NCBI GenBank assembly: GCA_018384595.1
Contig: JAHAYO010000021.1
Coordinates: 1 to 56,668 of the forward strand
DNA: 56,668 bases
DNA from: Thiopseudomonas sp.
GTDB taxonomy: Bacteria > Pseudomonadota > Gammaproteobacteria > Pseudomonadales > Pseudomonadaceae
Direction: 5' to 3'
The translations under genes were made by a program, and so were the position numbers. The notes under the pieces are model-generated. The model did not search any database. It saw only the letters and a list, made by a program, of their open reading frames with translations, and was not told where the DNA came from. Below are positions 11,133 through 19,714 of the stretch, in pieces. Position 1 is the stretch's first letter. Every line of letters begins with the position of its first letter.

Positions 11133-12869
11133 TCAGTTTTTGTTTGCCGTGGCTTTTTCAATCTGGCGAGTGATGTACCACTGCTGCGCAATAGACAACA
11201 GGTTGTTCACCACCCAGTACAGCACCAGACCTGCTGGGAACCACAAGAAGAAGAAGGTGAAGATAATTGGCAGCAGCTTCATGATTTTCGCCTGCATGGG
11301 GTCGGGCGGTGCTGGGTTCAGCAGTTGCTGCACAAACATGCTGGCACCCATGATGATCGGTAGGATAAACAGCGGGTCCTTGATCGACAGGTCGGTAATC
11401 CAGAACATCCAAGGCGCTTGGCGCATTTCTACGCTTTCCAGCAGCACCCAGTACAGTGATAGGAACACCGGCATCTGCACCAGAATCGGCAAGCAGCCAC
11501 CCAGCGGGTTAATTTTTTCTTTTTTGTACAGCTCCATCATGCCCTGAGACAGTTTTTGACGATCATCGCCCGCCTGTTCTTTCAGTGCCTGAATTTTCGG
11601 AGCAACGGCACGCATGCGCGCCATGGAGCGGTAGCTGGCCGCCGATAGCGGGAAGAACACCAGCTTAATCAACAGCGTCAGTACAATAATTGACCAGCCC
11701 CAGTTGCCCAGCATGCTGTGGATAACAGTCAGCAGCCAAAAAATAGGCTGAGCCAAGAACCACAGAAAGCCATAGTCAACGGTAAGCTCAAGGCCGGGTG
11801 ACAGTTTTTTCAGGGTTGTCTGGTTTTTAGGGCCGGCATACAAAGTGGCATCCATACGGGCATGTTCGCCAGCAGCAACCTGCACTGTGGGGCCGGTATA
11901 ACCAATGATGTAATTGCCGGCAGCGTCTTTGCGGGTGCTGACGTTGTTGGTGCTATCCGCAGTGGGTACCCAAGCAGTGACAAAATAATGTTGCAGCCAA
12001 GCTACCCAGCCGCCTTCAATGCTTTGCTTGAAGTTTTTGTCATCCATGGTGCCCATTTTCAGCTTTTTGTAAGGCTCGTCGGGCGTCCACAGGGCAGCAC
12101 CCAAGTAGGTTGCGGTACCGGTTGCGGTGGTGGATGAAGGATCGCCCTGACCATCACGCTTAAGCTGAGCAAACAGGTTGCCGCGCCAAGGTTCTTCACT
12201 CTGGTTATCCACCAGATGGCTGACGCCAATCTGATAAGCCTTCTCGTTTACACAGTTTTTCTTGCGTTGTTCGATATCACGCGCGCTGCATGTTTCATTC
12301 AAGCCACGATGAAAGGTAAAGCGTTTGGTGTAGGTAACGCCACTTTCACTGAATTGCAAATCCACATCCAGCCTGTCCTGGCCGGGCTGCAATACATAAT
12401 CCTGTTGTGCGCTGGCATACAAAGGACGGCCACTGCTGCGGGCATCCGGTCCGTTACTGCCGACCAGCCCGCTTTGTGCCACATAAAGACGCTCGCCACT
12501 GTTTTCAAACAGCTGGAAAGGCACATCGGGCTGGCTTGAACGCTTGGGATACTGACTTAAACGCAGATCGACAATATCACCTCCCTGCGGGTCAATCGCC
12601 AGTTGTAAAACGTCAGTTTCGACACGGATAAGCGCATTGTTGGCGACGTTGGCGACAGGAACAAGACCATTGCCTTCATCGGCCTGCTCGTCGCTGGCCA
12701 CCGGCAGGTCATCGCTAACAGAGCCTGATGCTGGCAAATCGCCCGCGACTGCATTTTGGGTGATGGCAACAGTGCCAGCCTGATCGCCGTAGTCATTGTT
12801 CCACTGCACCACCAGTGCATAGGAAACAATGGCAAGACCCAGGATTAAAACTGTACGCTTAATATCCAT
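11133..12869 (-). CDS. yidC: Membrane protein insertase YidC
   Basis: Inserts inner-membrane proteins alone or with SecYEG. At 578 residues it is the long gram-negative form: an N-terminal membrane anchor (VLILGLAIVSYALVVQWN), a large periplasmic beta domain (about 60-350), then the conserved insertase core with the hydrophilic-groove arginine in FPLSAASYRSMARMR and later helices such as LPIIFTFFFLWFPAGLVLYW. It begins two bases after yidD. Confidence 0.97.
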   Translation of the reverse strand: MDIKRTVLILGLAIVSYALVVQWNNDYGDQAGTVAITQNAVAGDLPASGSVSDDLPVASDEQADEGNGLVPVANVANNALIRVETDVLQLAIDPQGGDIVDLRLSQYPKRSSQPDVPFQLFENSGERLYVAQSGLVGSNGPDARSSGRPLYASAQQDYVLQPGQDRLDVDLQFSESGVTYTKRFTFHRGLNETCSARDIEQRKKNCVNEKAYQIGVSHLVDNQSEEPWRGNLFAQLKRDGQGDPSSTTATGTATYLGAALWTPDEPYKKLKMGTMDDKNFKQSIEGGWVAWLQHYFVTAWVPTADSTNNVSTRKDAAGNYIIGYTGPTVQVAAGEHARMDATLYAGPKNQTTLKKLSPGLELTVDYGFLWFLAQPIFWLLTVIHSMLGNWGWSIIVLTLLIKLVFFPLSAASYRSMARMRAVAPKIQALKEQAGDDRQKLSQGMMELYKKEKINPLGGCLPILVQMPVFLSLYWVLLESVEMRQAPWMFWITDLSIKDPLFILPIIMGASMFVQQLLNPAPPDPMQAKIMKLLPIIFTFFFLWFPAGLVLYWVVNNLLSIAQQWYITRQIEKATANKN

Positions 12870-12871
12870 AA

Positions 12872-13111
12872 TTACTTGGCCAAGGAAGATTGATCGGAAA
12901 CGGGGGGAACAGGGTCGAAGCCACCGGAATGCCAGGGATTGCAGCGACCCAACCGGCGCGCTGCCAGCCAGCTGCCACGCAAACTGCCATGTTGCTCAAT
13001 GGCTTCAATGGCATAGGCGGAACAACTGGGATAAAAACGGCAGTGACTGGCCATCAGCGGACTAATGGCGTAGCGATAGAACCGGATGGGTAATATCACC
13101 AACTTACGCAT
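12872..13111 (-). CDS. yidD: Membrane protein insertion efficiency factor YidD
   Basis: Small peripheral membrane protein of 79 residues that assists YidC-dependent insertion. The family signature [20 protein letters not shown] is visible, followed by [15 protein letters not shown]. The frame stays open upstream to 13177, but the ATG at 13111 fits the family and overlaps the end of rnpA by eight bases. Confidence 0.94.
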   Translation of the reverse strand: MRKLVILPIRFYRYAISPLMASHCRFYPSCSAYAIEAIEQHGSLRGSWLAARRLGRCNPWHSGGFDPVPPVSDQSSLAK

Positions 13112-13502
13112 GCTTTTGACCTGCCTGAACAGCAGATGGGTCGGATGCCGCCTGGTACTGGCGTAACAGCCGGCCAAATTGTTTATCCAGTTCCTGGCGT
13201 AGTTCGCTGGTAGTCAGCTGATCTACGCCCCTGCGGGTAATCAGAACAATATCCACACAGGGCAGATTCGTTTGATGCAGTCGAAAATATTCACGGAACT
13301 GTCGCTTGATCCGGTTGCGCGCCACGGCAAGTTTGCTATTTTTCTTGCCCACTACCAGCCCTATACGGGGATAGCAGCTTTGGTTATGACGCGCTAGAGC
13401 CAGAATGCAACGGCCTGACAAGCGAAAATCAGGTGAATCAAAGACCGCCTTGAACTGTTTTGCGTCAAGAAGCCGTTTTTCGCGGCCAAATCCTTGATTC
13501 AT
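13104..13502 (-). CDS. rnpA: Ribonuclease P protein component
   Basis: Basic protein cofactor of RNase P, needed for 5' maturation of tRNA. It is 132 residues long. The RNR motif ([15 protein letters not shown]) and the N-terminal [15 protein letters not shown] region are intact. It lies nine bases downstream of rpmH. Confidence 0.96.
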   Translation of the reverse strand: MNQGFGREKRLLDAKQFKAVFDSPDFRLSGRCILALARHNQSCYPRIGLVVGKKNSKLAVARNRIKRQFREYFRLHQTNLPCVDIVLITRRGVDQLTTSELRQELDKQFGRLLRQYQAASDPSAVQAGQKHA

Positions 13503-13511
13503 TCGATGTTA

Positions 13512-13646
13512 TCAGGCGCTCAGACGCTTGCGGCCTTTGGCACGGCGACGGGCCAGAACGGCACGGCCACCCTTGGTAGCCATACGGGCACGGAAACCGT
13601 GGTCACGCTTGCGCTTGATAACGCTGGGTTGAAAAGTACGTTTCAT
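13512..13646 (-). CDS. rpmH: 50S ribosomal protein L34
   Basis: Ribosomal protein of 44 residues, [20 protein letters not shown] at the N-terminus and ending GRKRLSA, with the family's full length. An open frame continues upstream to 13745, but the ATG at 13646 is the universal start. A strong promoter lies about 70 bases upstream. dnaA normally sits divergently beyond this gene in many bacteria; here it does not. Confidence 0.97.
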   Translation of the reverse strand: MKRTFQPSVIKRKRDHGFRARMATKGGRAVLARRRAKGRKRLSA

Positions 13647-14058
13647 GGTGTTGATACCTGATACTTCAGTGGACAAATGGGTCCCGAAGTGGTCCCCGCT
13701 CAAAACAAGACTGGCGATTCTAGTGACTTTCGTGTGCAAGGTCAACGATTGCGCGGCTTTCAGATTGCTGTGCTTAAGGCGTATACGCCGGGATTTTTAC
13801 GTCTGTATCCGCCTTGCAAAGCACGGTTCCAAATCACAGGTTGCAGTGGATAAAAAATAGAAAAAAATCTTAAAAATATAAAAGCTTGTTTTTTATGTTT
13901 ATTTTTAGTGGCCGCTTTAGCAGTTGAAAAGCTCAGATTTTATTTTTAAATCATTAGCTTATGAAAATCATAAAGCTGTTGCCAAACTGCGGGTTAGCTG
14001 TCCGCAGCTTTGGCATGAGCTGTGGGTAACTAGCGCTGTTATCCACAGGCCGAATAAT
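13647..14058. other. AT-rich gap upstream of rpmH with DnaA-like boxes (oriC candidate 2)
   Basis: This 412-base gap holds the rpmH promoter, then AT-rich sequence (about 13850-13970) flanked by AGTGGATAAA (13845-13854) and a perfect DnaA box, TTATCCACAG (14039-14048), with a weak TTTCCACAGA at about 14103 inside ampD. Apart from ampD, genes run leftwards on its left and rightwards on its right, as expected around a replication origin. In Pseudomonas the origin lies beside rpmH and dnaA, but no dnaA is present here. Confidence 0.6.
13717..13745 (-). promoter_or_regulatory. Predicted sigma70 promoter of rpmH-rnpA
   Basis: Read on the minus strand, TTGACC (13745-13740) and TAGAAT (13722-13717) are 17 bases apart, close to consensus. 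It lies about 70 bases upstream of the rpmH ATG and would drive rpmH-rnpA-yidD-yidC. Confidence 0.65.
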
Positions 14059-14661
14059 TCAGGGTTTATCGACAGGCTTATCAGCAGTGCTTGAGTGCGC
14101 TTTTCCACAGAGCTTAAGCACGCGTTGCCAGTTAAAAAAAGGGCCAGGATCGGTTTTTCTGCCCGGTGCAATATCGCTGTGGCCACAGATGCGGGCTGGA
14201 GTGATCTGCGGGTAGTGGTGCATCAGTTCTGTGACCAGTGCAGTCAGGGTCTGGTATTGCAGGTCGGTAAAGGGCTGGGTGTCGGTGCCTTCCAGCTCGA
14301 TACCGATGGAGAAGTCATTGCAATGACTGCGCCCCTGAAAACTGGATTGCCCAGCGTGCCAGGCGCGATCATTGCAGCTGACAAATTGGGTTAGCTGGCC
14401 GCAGCGCTCAATAAAGAAGTGGGCCGACACCCGCAGCTCAAGGATGCTGTCGAGAAAAGGGTGTTGCCCGCTGGGTAGCTGGTTGGTGAATAAGGCATCG
14501 ACCATACCGGTGCCAAATTCACCGGGTGGCAAGCTGATGTTGTGGATAACCAACAGGGATATTTCATTGTCTGGGCGCTGGTTGTGGTTGGGCGAGGCCA
14601 ATTGGCGGGCGGGGCTGATCAGGCCGCTGGCGGGATTGAGGTGCAGTGTGCAAATAGCCAT
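14059..14661 (-). CDS. ampD: 1,6-anhydro-N-acetylmuramyl-L-alanine amidase AmpD
   Basis: Cytosolic zinc amidase that cleaves anhydromuropeptides in cell-wall recycling and thereby influences ampC-type induction. The 200-residue Amidase_2 protein shows the zinc ligands in LLVIHNIS and in GHSDIAPGRKTDPGP, and the active-site WHAGQS. There is no signal peptide, unlike AmiD or secreted relatives. It occupies the place next to rpmH where dnaA could be expected. Confidence 0.93.
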   Translation of the reverse strand: MAICTLHLNPASGLISPARQLASPNHNQRPDNEISLLVIHNISLPPGEFGTGMVDALFTNQLPSGQHPFLDSILELRVSAHFFIERCGQLTQFVSCNDRAWHAGQSSFQGRSHCNDFSIGIELEGTDTQPFTDLQYQTLTALVTELMHHYPQITPARICGHSDIAPGRKTDPGPFFNWQRVLKLCGKAHSSTADKPVDKP

Positions 14662-14766
14662 AAGTAAAACCGGTCTTTGAAAATGCTGTTAAAATGCCCG
14701 ATTTTCAGGGCACTGCCGTGTGGGGCATTGGCCGAAGTGGGCGAAAAAAAGGCGGGCGCAATACGC

Positions 14767-15468
14767 ATGAAGTTTGATATCGCTGGCTGGCAAGCCTGGG
14801 CACCGGGGTTGGCTACTGAGCAGCACTGGCAACAGTGGTGTGCACAGCCTTATATAGCCACTGGGCCCTTGCAGCCGGATCTGTCTTTTTTACCCGCCAT
14901 GCAGCGCCGCCGCCTGAGTCCGCTGGCACGTATGGTATTCCAGACCGGCTGGCCGTTGGCGGAACAAACCGGCAAACAGCCGGTGGTTTTTTGTTCACGT
15001 CATGGTGAGACACCGCGCAACTTAGGTTTATTGACTGCGCTGGGCCAAGGCGAAGCGCTGTCGCCGACCCATTTTAGCTTGTCGGTGCACAACGCGATTA
15101 TTGGCTTGTGGTCGATTTTTCGAGAAGACGACAGTGAAATGACGGCATTGGCAGCCAGCCATGCCGGATTGGAGCTGGCGGTGCTGGAAGCCGTTTTGTT
15201 GTTGCAGTCGGGTGCTGCTTCGGTACTGGTATTGCTGGCAGAAGATGAACAACCGCAGCTGTACCGCCCTTGGATTGATGATGTGCCCTTTGCCCATGCG
15301 CTGGCGTTACAGATTGTGCCAGGTGGCGTCTGGCAGTTGGAGCCGTCTGCGCAACAACTGCCTGAGTGCCGTAATCCGCTGTGTCCGCCTGCGCTCACGT
15401 TATTGCCCTTGTTGTTGGGCGAGCAGAAAACCTTGCAGACAGGCAACTGGCGCTGGAGCCGAGTATGA
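14767..15468 (+). CDS. APE ketosynthase chain-length factor (ApeC-like)
   Basis: A 233-residue protein with the N-terminal half of a beta-ketoacyl synthase fold (ketoacyl-synt_2 type). It has the motif FSLSVHNAIIGLWSI but no Cys-His-His triad; the nucleophile position seems to be SHAGLE. In E. coli-type aryl polyene systems such proteins pair with a KS (ApeO) as chain-length factor, so I infer the same here. The frame is open from 14677, but the ATG at 14767 (MKFDIAGWQAW) matches the family start. It is the first gene of the plus-strand cluster and overlaps the next gene by an ATGA. Confidence 0.85.
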   Translation: MKFDIAGWQAWAPGLATEQHWQQWCAQPYIATGPLQPDLSFLPAMQRRRLSPLARMVFQTGWPLAEQTGKQPVVFCSRHGETPRNLGLLTALGQGEALSPTHFSLSVHNAIIGLWSIFREDDSEMTALAASHAGLELAVLEAVLLLQSGAASVLVLLAEDEQPQLYRPWIDDVPFAHALALQIVPGGVWQLEPSAQQLPECRNPLCPPALTLLPLLLGEQKTLQTGNWRWSRV

Positions 15469-16253
15469 AAGACAGCTATAGCCCGCCCAAGGCTTGGCGC
15501 TTACTGTTTACCGGCTTGAGTTTTACCCTATTTGGTTTAGGCGGGCTGCTGCTGCGGCTGGTTTGCTTCCCTTTGGTGAGGCTGTTGTACCCTGATCCGC
15601 TGGTGCAACGCAGGCGCTCTAGAATGCTGGTGCAGTACGCCTTTCGTTATTTTGTCTGCTTTATGCACCGCACCGGCGTAATTACTTGGCATATCAGTCA
15701 CCCTGAGCGGCTAGGAAAGCCCGGCCAAATGGTGGTGGCTAATCATCCGTCACTGATTGACGTCGTTCTGTTGATTGCCTGTATCCGCGATGCAGGCTGC
15801 GTCGTCAAACAGGGCTTGTGGGACAATCCCTTTACCCGTGGGCCGGTACAGGCAGCGGGTTATATTAGCAACGACGCCAGTGTGGAAATGATTGAAAACA
15901 CCGCGCAGGCACTGCGCGAGGGCCAGACCCTGGTTATCTTCCCTGAAGGTACTCGCACCACACCCGGCCAGATGCCACGTTTTCACCGAGGTGCAGCGGC
16001 GATTGCCATACGGGGTGCGCGTTGCGTTACACCGGTGGTGATCCGCGTCAACCCCACGACCTTGACCAAGGCCGAGCCCTGGTACAGGATTCCTTCCCGA
16101 CGGGTGCACTTTAGCCTCGAAGTGGGGGAAGCAATTGATCCACAACACTTTGCACAACAGGCACCTGCGCCCATTGCCTCGCGCCGGCTGGATGCGCTGC
16201 TCCATGATTACTTCGTACAGGAACTGACAAAAAATGAGCGATCTGCACCTTGA
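15465..16253 (+). CDS. APE-cluster lysophospholipid-type acyltransferase (PlsC family, ApeD-like)
   Basis: Membrane-associated acyltransferase of 262 residues. One N-terminal membrane segment (LLFTGLSFTLFGLGGLLLRL) precedes the catalytic NHPSLID box, which is the HX4D motif, and FPEGTRT. Family enzymes acylate glycerophosphate; in APE clusters such proteins are thought to attach or prime lipid parts of the pigment, which is inference here. The ATG at 15465 overlaps the upstream stop by four bases, a better start than 15381. Confidence 0.88.
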   Translation: MKDSYSPPKAWRLLFTGLSFTLFGLGGLLLRLVCFPLVRLLYPDPLVQRRRSRMLVQYAFRYFVCFMHRTGVITWHISHPERLGKPGQMVVANHPSLIDVVLLIACIRDAGCVVKQGLWDNPFTRGPVQAAGYISNDASVEMIENTAQALREGQTLVIFPEGTRTTPGQMPRFHRGAAAIAIRGARCVTPVVIRVNPTTLTKAEPWYRIPSRRVHFSLEVGEAIDPQHFAQQAPAPIASRRLDALLHDYFVQELTKNERSAP

Positions 16254-16491
16254 AATAAAAAACCTTATTATTGATGCCCTTGGGCTTGAAGACATGACTG
16301 CTGCGGATATCGACAGCGCCGCGCCTTTGTTTGGTGAAGGGCTGGGGCTGGATTCGGTGGATGCACTGGAGCTGGGCTTGGCCATCCAGAAACACTTTGG
16401 CATCAAAATTGACGCCGATTCCCGTGATGTTCGCCAGCACTTCGCCAGCGTAGACAGTCTGGCCGCCTTTATTGCCGACAAGAAAAACTGA
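16234..16491 (+). CDS. Acyl carrier protein (ApeE-like)
   Basis: Phosphopantetheine-carrying ACP of 85 residues. The attachment serine is Ser41 in GLGLDSVDALELG. It is the first of two adjacent ACPs, in the same order as ApeE/ApeF in E. coli-type APE clusters. It begins 20 bases inside the acyltransferase gene, a translational coupling. Which ACP carries the starter and which the growing polyene cannot be read from sequence. Confidence 0.93.
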   Translation: MSDLHLEIKNLIIDALGLEDMTAADIDSAAPLFGEGLGLDSVDALELGLAIQKHFGIKIDADSRDVRQHFASVDSLAAFIADKKN

Positions 16492-16506
16492 TCAGGAGTA
16501 AGCACG

Positions 16507-16761
16507 ATGCAAAGCCGTGACGCTATTTTCGCCCTGCTGCGTGATGCGCTGGTTGAGCTGTTCGAGCTGGAGCCGGAGCAGATCAGCCTTGAGTCCAACC
16601 TCTATCAAGACCTAGAAATCGACAGCATTGATGCCATCGACCTGATTGACCACCTCAAGCAACAGACCGGCAAAAAAATTGCCGCCGAAGATTTCAAAGC
16701 CGTGCGCACCGTGGCTGATGTGGTTGAGGCCATTGCCGGCCTGATGAACCCGCCCGAGTGA
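16507..16761 (+). CDS. Acyl carrier protein (ApeF-like)
   Basis: Second ACP, 84 residues, with the phosphopantetheine serine Ser40 in DLEIDSIDAIDLI. It differs clearly from its neighbour (isoleucine in DSID, different helix I), so the pair is not a recent duplication. A good ribosome-binding sequence (AGGAG) lies about eight bases ahead. The stop overlaps the next gene. Confidence 0.93.
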   Translation: MQSRDAIFALLRDALVELFELEPEQISLESNLYQDLEIDSIDAIDLIDHLKQQTGKKIAAEDFKAVRTVADVVEAIAGLMNPPE

Positions 16762-17312
16762 TGAAAGCGCTGTTGGCGGCGCTGCTGGTTATTACCGGTG
16801 TGCTCTATCCTTTTGCCGTGTATTACGGCTTTGAGCTGCTGTCGCCACGTTATTTTGCATTGGGCCTGGCTGTTATTTGGCTGCTGCGCAGCGTGGTGGC
16901 GCGCAGCCGGCAAAACGGGCTGATGTTGCTTGCAGTATGGGCATTTTGTGCATTGCTGTTTGCCGTCAACCAGCCGCACCTGCTGCACTGGTATCCGGTG
17001 CTGGTCAATGCGTTGCTGATGTCGATATTTGCCGCCAGTTTGCTCAGTGGCCCGCCGGTTATCGAGCGGCTGGCGCGCTTGCAAGAGCCAGATTTGCCAC
17101 CGCGTGCGGTGGCCTATACACGCAAAGTAACTGTGGCATGGGCACTGTTTTTTGCCGCCAACGCGAGTGTGGCAGCGGCGTTGACCCTGTGGGCACCGCG
17201 CAGCTGGTGGCTGTTGTATAACGGATTGATTGCTTATTTTCTGATTGGCCTGATGTTTTGCATTGAATGGCTGATCCGCCAACGGGTAAAAAAAGCCGAT
17301 GAGCTGGATTGA
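16761..17312 (+). CDS. COG4648-type membrane protein (ApeG-like)
   Basis: Integral membrane protein of 183 residues with about six hydrophobic segments, for example LLAALLVITGVLYPFAVYYG and WLLYNGLIAYFLIGLMFCIE. The family is found almost only in aryl polyene clusters, but its role is unknown. The ATG at 16761 lies in the stop of the upstream ACP gene (TGATG); a GTG at 16758 is in frame. It overlaps the next gene by 14 bases. Confidence 0.85.
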   Translation: MKALLAALLVITGVLYPFAVYYGFELLSPRYFALGLAVIWLLRSVVARSRQNGLMLLAVWAFCALLFAVNQPHLLHWYPVLVNALLMSIFAASLLSGPPVIERLARLQEPDLPPRAVAYTRKVTVAWALFFAANASVAAALTLWAPRSWWLLYNGLIAYFLIGLMFCIEWLIRQRVKKADELD

Positions 17313-18975
17313 TATTGCGGACTTGTTGGTGCGGCGCCATGCACAGGTGCTGGCCGGCCCGCAGCTGCTGACACATGACGCGCTGGCGGAGCAGGCACTG
17401 CGCTTGGCCGCTTGGTTGCAACAGCAGGGCGTGCACAAATTGGCGGTCTATGAACTGGATGCCGGTAATTTGGCTGTGGTCGCGCTGGGTGCTTGGCGCG
17501 CTGGGGTCGAACTGGTATTGCCCGGCGATGACCGGCCACAAACCCGTCAGCGCTTACAACATGCGGGCTGTTGGTGGCTGGAGCCTGACCAGCAACGGCA
17601 GTGGCAGGGCTGCGCGCCTTTGCCGGCGGCACGGCTGGAGATGGACCGCCCGTTGTTGACGCTTTCTACCTCCGGCTCCACGGGCCAGCCGAAGCTGATC
17701 CAAAAAACTTTATCCCAGCTGCACAACGAGCTACAGGTGCTGGAGCACCTCTGGGGTGCTGAGCTTGAACAGGCCGTTTTTTTGGGCAGCGTGATTACCC
17801 AGCATATTTATGGGCTGCTGTTTCGCTTGCTGTGGCCGCTGTGTGCCGGCCGTTATTTCATCCGCCAGCATTTGCCGTTTGCCGAAGAAATCCAGCAGCA
17901 CAGCATGGCCTGTCTAACCGAAGGACGCCCCTTTGTTTGGGTGTGCAGTCCGGCCTTGCTCAAACGTATGGGCGACAATCTGGACTGGAACCGGCTGGCG
18001 GCGGTGAAGCGGGTATTTTCCTCCGGTGGCCCCTTGCCGGCGGATGCCGGCGTGCAGTTGCAACAGCGGCTGGGGCAGGCAGCCACTGAAGTGTACGGCA
18101 GCTCGGAAACCGGCGGCATTGCTTGGCGGCAGGGTGGCCAGAGCTGGACGCCCTTTCCGGGTGCATCGATTGAGCAAAATGAACAGGGTGCGCTGCAGGT
18201 TAGCTCCCCTTGGCAAGCATCTGGCAGTGAAGCAACCAGTGATGCCATCCAGCTGCTGGACGACGGTCGTTTTGTGTTGCAAGGCCGGCTGGACCGCATC
18301 GTCAAACTGGAAGAAAAGCGTGTATCGCTGCCCTTTCTGGAAGACAGCCTGCAGCAGCATGACTGGGTTAGTGAATGCCGTTTGTTGTTGCAACACAATG
18401 GTCGTGCCAGCTTGGCCGCGCTGGTGGTATTGAGTGCCAGAGGCGTGCATGCATTGCGTAATGGTGGCCGTAGCCAGCTGGTGCAAACTTTGCGCCAGCA
18501 CCTGTCGGGATATTGTGAAACTCTAGTGTTGCCAAGGCGCTGGCGTTTTATTGAGCAGCTACCGGTCAATGCCCAGGGCAAATTGCAGCAGCAAGCCATG
18601 GAGCACATCTTGCAGCAGGAGCGTCCGCGTGAGCCGTTGCAGTTGAGCTGCCAGGGAGACGGCTGGCATTGGCAACTGGCATTGCAGATACCCCATGATC
18701 TGGCATTTTTTAGCGGACATTTTCCGGCCAGCCCCGTGCTGCCGGGCGTGGTGCAGGTGGATTGGGCCATGCTGCTGGGGCGTCAGTTGATGCCATTGCC
18801 AGTCAGGTTTGCCGGCATGGAAGTGCTCAAGTTTCAGCAACTGATCCGGCCGGGTGATCTGATTGATCTGGATCTGAAATTCGAGCCGGAGCGCGGCAAG
18901 CTCTATTTTGCCTTTGCGGCGGCAGGTGCGCCCTGCTCGTCGGGCCGGATTGTACTGGTGAATGATGATGTCTGA
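17299..18975 (+). CDS. Aryl-acid adenylating ligase fused to a hotdog dehydratase (ApeH-ApeI)
   Basis: A 558-residue didomain protein. Residues 1 to about 440 form an AMP-ligase with LTLSTSGSTGQPKLIQ (adenylate loop), VYGSSETGGIAW, RFVLQGRLDRIVKLE and the C-terminal catalytic Lys in NAQGKLQ. The last ~110 residues form a FabA/FabZ-like hotdog unit with FFSGHFPASPVLPGVVQVDW. In many APE clusters these are two separate genes (ligase and 3-hydroxyacyl-ACP dehydratase). The ligase probably loads an aryl starter on an ACP; the substrate is unknown. Confidence 0.9.
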   Translation: MSWIDIADLLVRRHAQVLAGPQLLTHDALAEQALRLAAWLQQQGVHKLAVYELDAGNLAVVALGAWRAGVELVLPGDDRPQTRQRLQHAGCWWLEPDQQRQWQGCAPLPAARLEMDRPLLTLSTSGSTGQPKLIQKTLSQLHNELQVLEHLWGAELEQAVFLGSVITQHIYGLLFRLLWPLCAGRYFIRQHLPFAEEIQQHSMACLTEGRPFVWVCSPALLKRMGDNLDWNRLAAVKRVFSSGGPLPADAGVQLQQRLGQAATEVYGSSETGGIAWRQGGQSWTPFPGASIEQNEQGALQVSSPWQASGSEATSDAIQLLDDGRFVLQGRLDRIVKLEEKRVSLPFLEDSLQQHDWVSECRLLLQHNGRASLAALVVLSARGVHALRNGGRSQLVQTLRQHLSGYCETLVLPRRWRFIEQLPVNAQGKLQQQAMEHILQQERPREPLQLSCQGDGWHWQLALQIPHDLAFFSGHFPASPVLPGVVQVDWAMLLGRQLMPLPVRFAGMEVLKFQQLIRPGDLIDLDLKFEPERGKLYFAFAAAGAPCSSGRIVLVNDDV

Positions 18976-19714
18976 GTCCGCAGTGTCCCTGTGCGCCGTT
19001 ATCCCTGTGTATAACCATGGCCAGCCCTTGCCTGCCGTGGTGCAGGGCTTGCGTGATCTGGGTCTGCCCTGCGTGCTGGTAGATGATGCCAGTGACGAAC
19101 AAACCGCTGCCATCATGCGCGATCTGGCACAGCAACAGCAGGTTCATCTGGTGCTACATGCGCACAATTTGGGCAAGGGCGGTGCTGTGATGAGTGGTCT
19201 GCGCGAGGCGCAGCGACTGGGTTATAGCCATGCACTGCAGGTTGACGCTGACGGCCAGCATGATCTGGAACGGGTCAGTTATTTTTTGCAACAGGCACAG
19301 ACTTATCCACAGGCGTTGATTTGCGGTTACCCCGAATACGATGCCAGTGTGCCCAAAGGCCGGTTGTATGCCCGCTACATCACCCACGTCTGGACTTGGA
19401 TTCATACGTTGTCGCTGGATATTCGCGATTCCATGTGCGGCTTTCGCGTGTATCCGCTGGCACCGGTGGTGCAGTTGCTCGATCAGGTCAAGCTGGGCAA
19501 GCGCATGGATTTTGATATCGAAATTCTGGTGCGCCTGTACTGGCGGCAGGTGCCGATGCGCTGGTATTCGGTGCGGGTGATTTACCCTGAGGGCGGCCTG
19601 TCCAATTTCCGTCCCTGGCAAGACAACTGGCTGATCAGCAAGATGCACACACGGCTGTTTTTCGGCATGTTGTTGCGTTTGCCGCTGCTGCTGTGGCGCA
19701 AGGTACGGCCATGA
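18962..19714 (+). CDS. Family 2 glycosyltransferase
   Basis: GT-A-fold glycosyltransferase of 250 residues. It has AVIPVYNHG near the N-terminus, the nucleotide-metal site VLVDDAS, ALQVDADGQHD (DxD-type) and, further on, SMCGFRVYPL. The start at 18962 lies inside the end of the ligase gene. In E. coli-type APE clusters a GT2 and an acyltransferase are fused as one ApeJ-like protein; here they are two genes with a four-base overlap. The sugar donor and acceptor are unknown. Confidence 0.9.
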   Translation: MMMSESAVSLCAVIPVYNHGQPLPAVVQGLRDLGLPCVLVDDASDEQTAAIMRDLAQQQQVHLVLHAHNLGKGGAVMSGLREAQRLGYSHALQVDADGQHDLERVSYFLQQAQTYPQALICGYPEYDASVPKGRLYARYITHVWTWIHTLSLDIRDSMCGFRVYPLAPVVQLLDQVKLGKRMDFDIEILVRLYWRQVPMRWYSVRVIYPEGGLSNFRPWQDNWLISKMHTRLFFGMLLRLPLLLWRKVRP

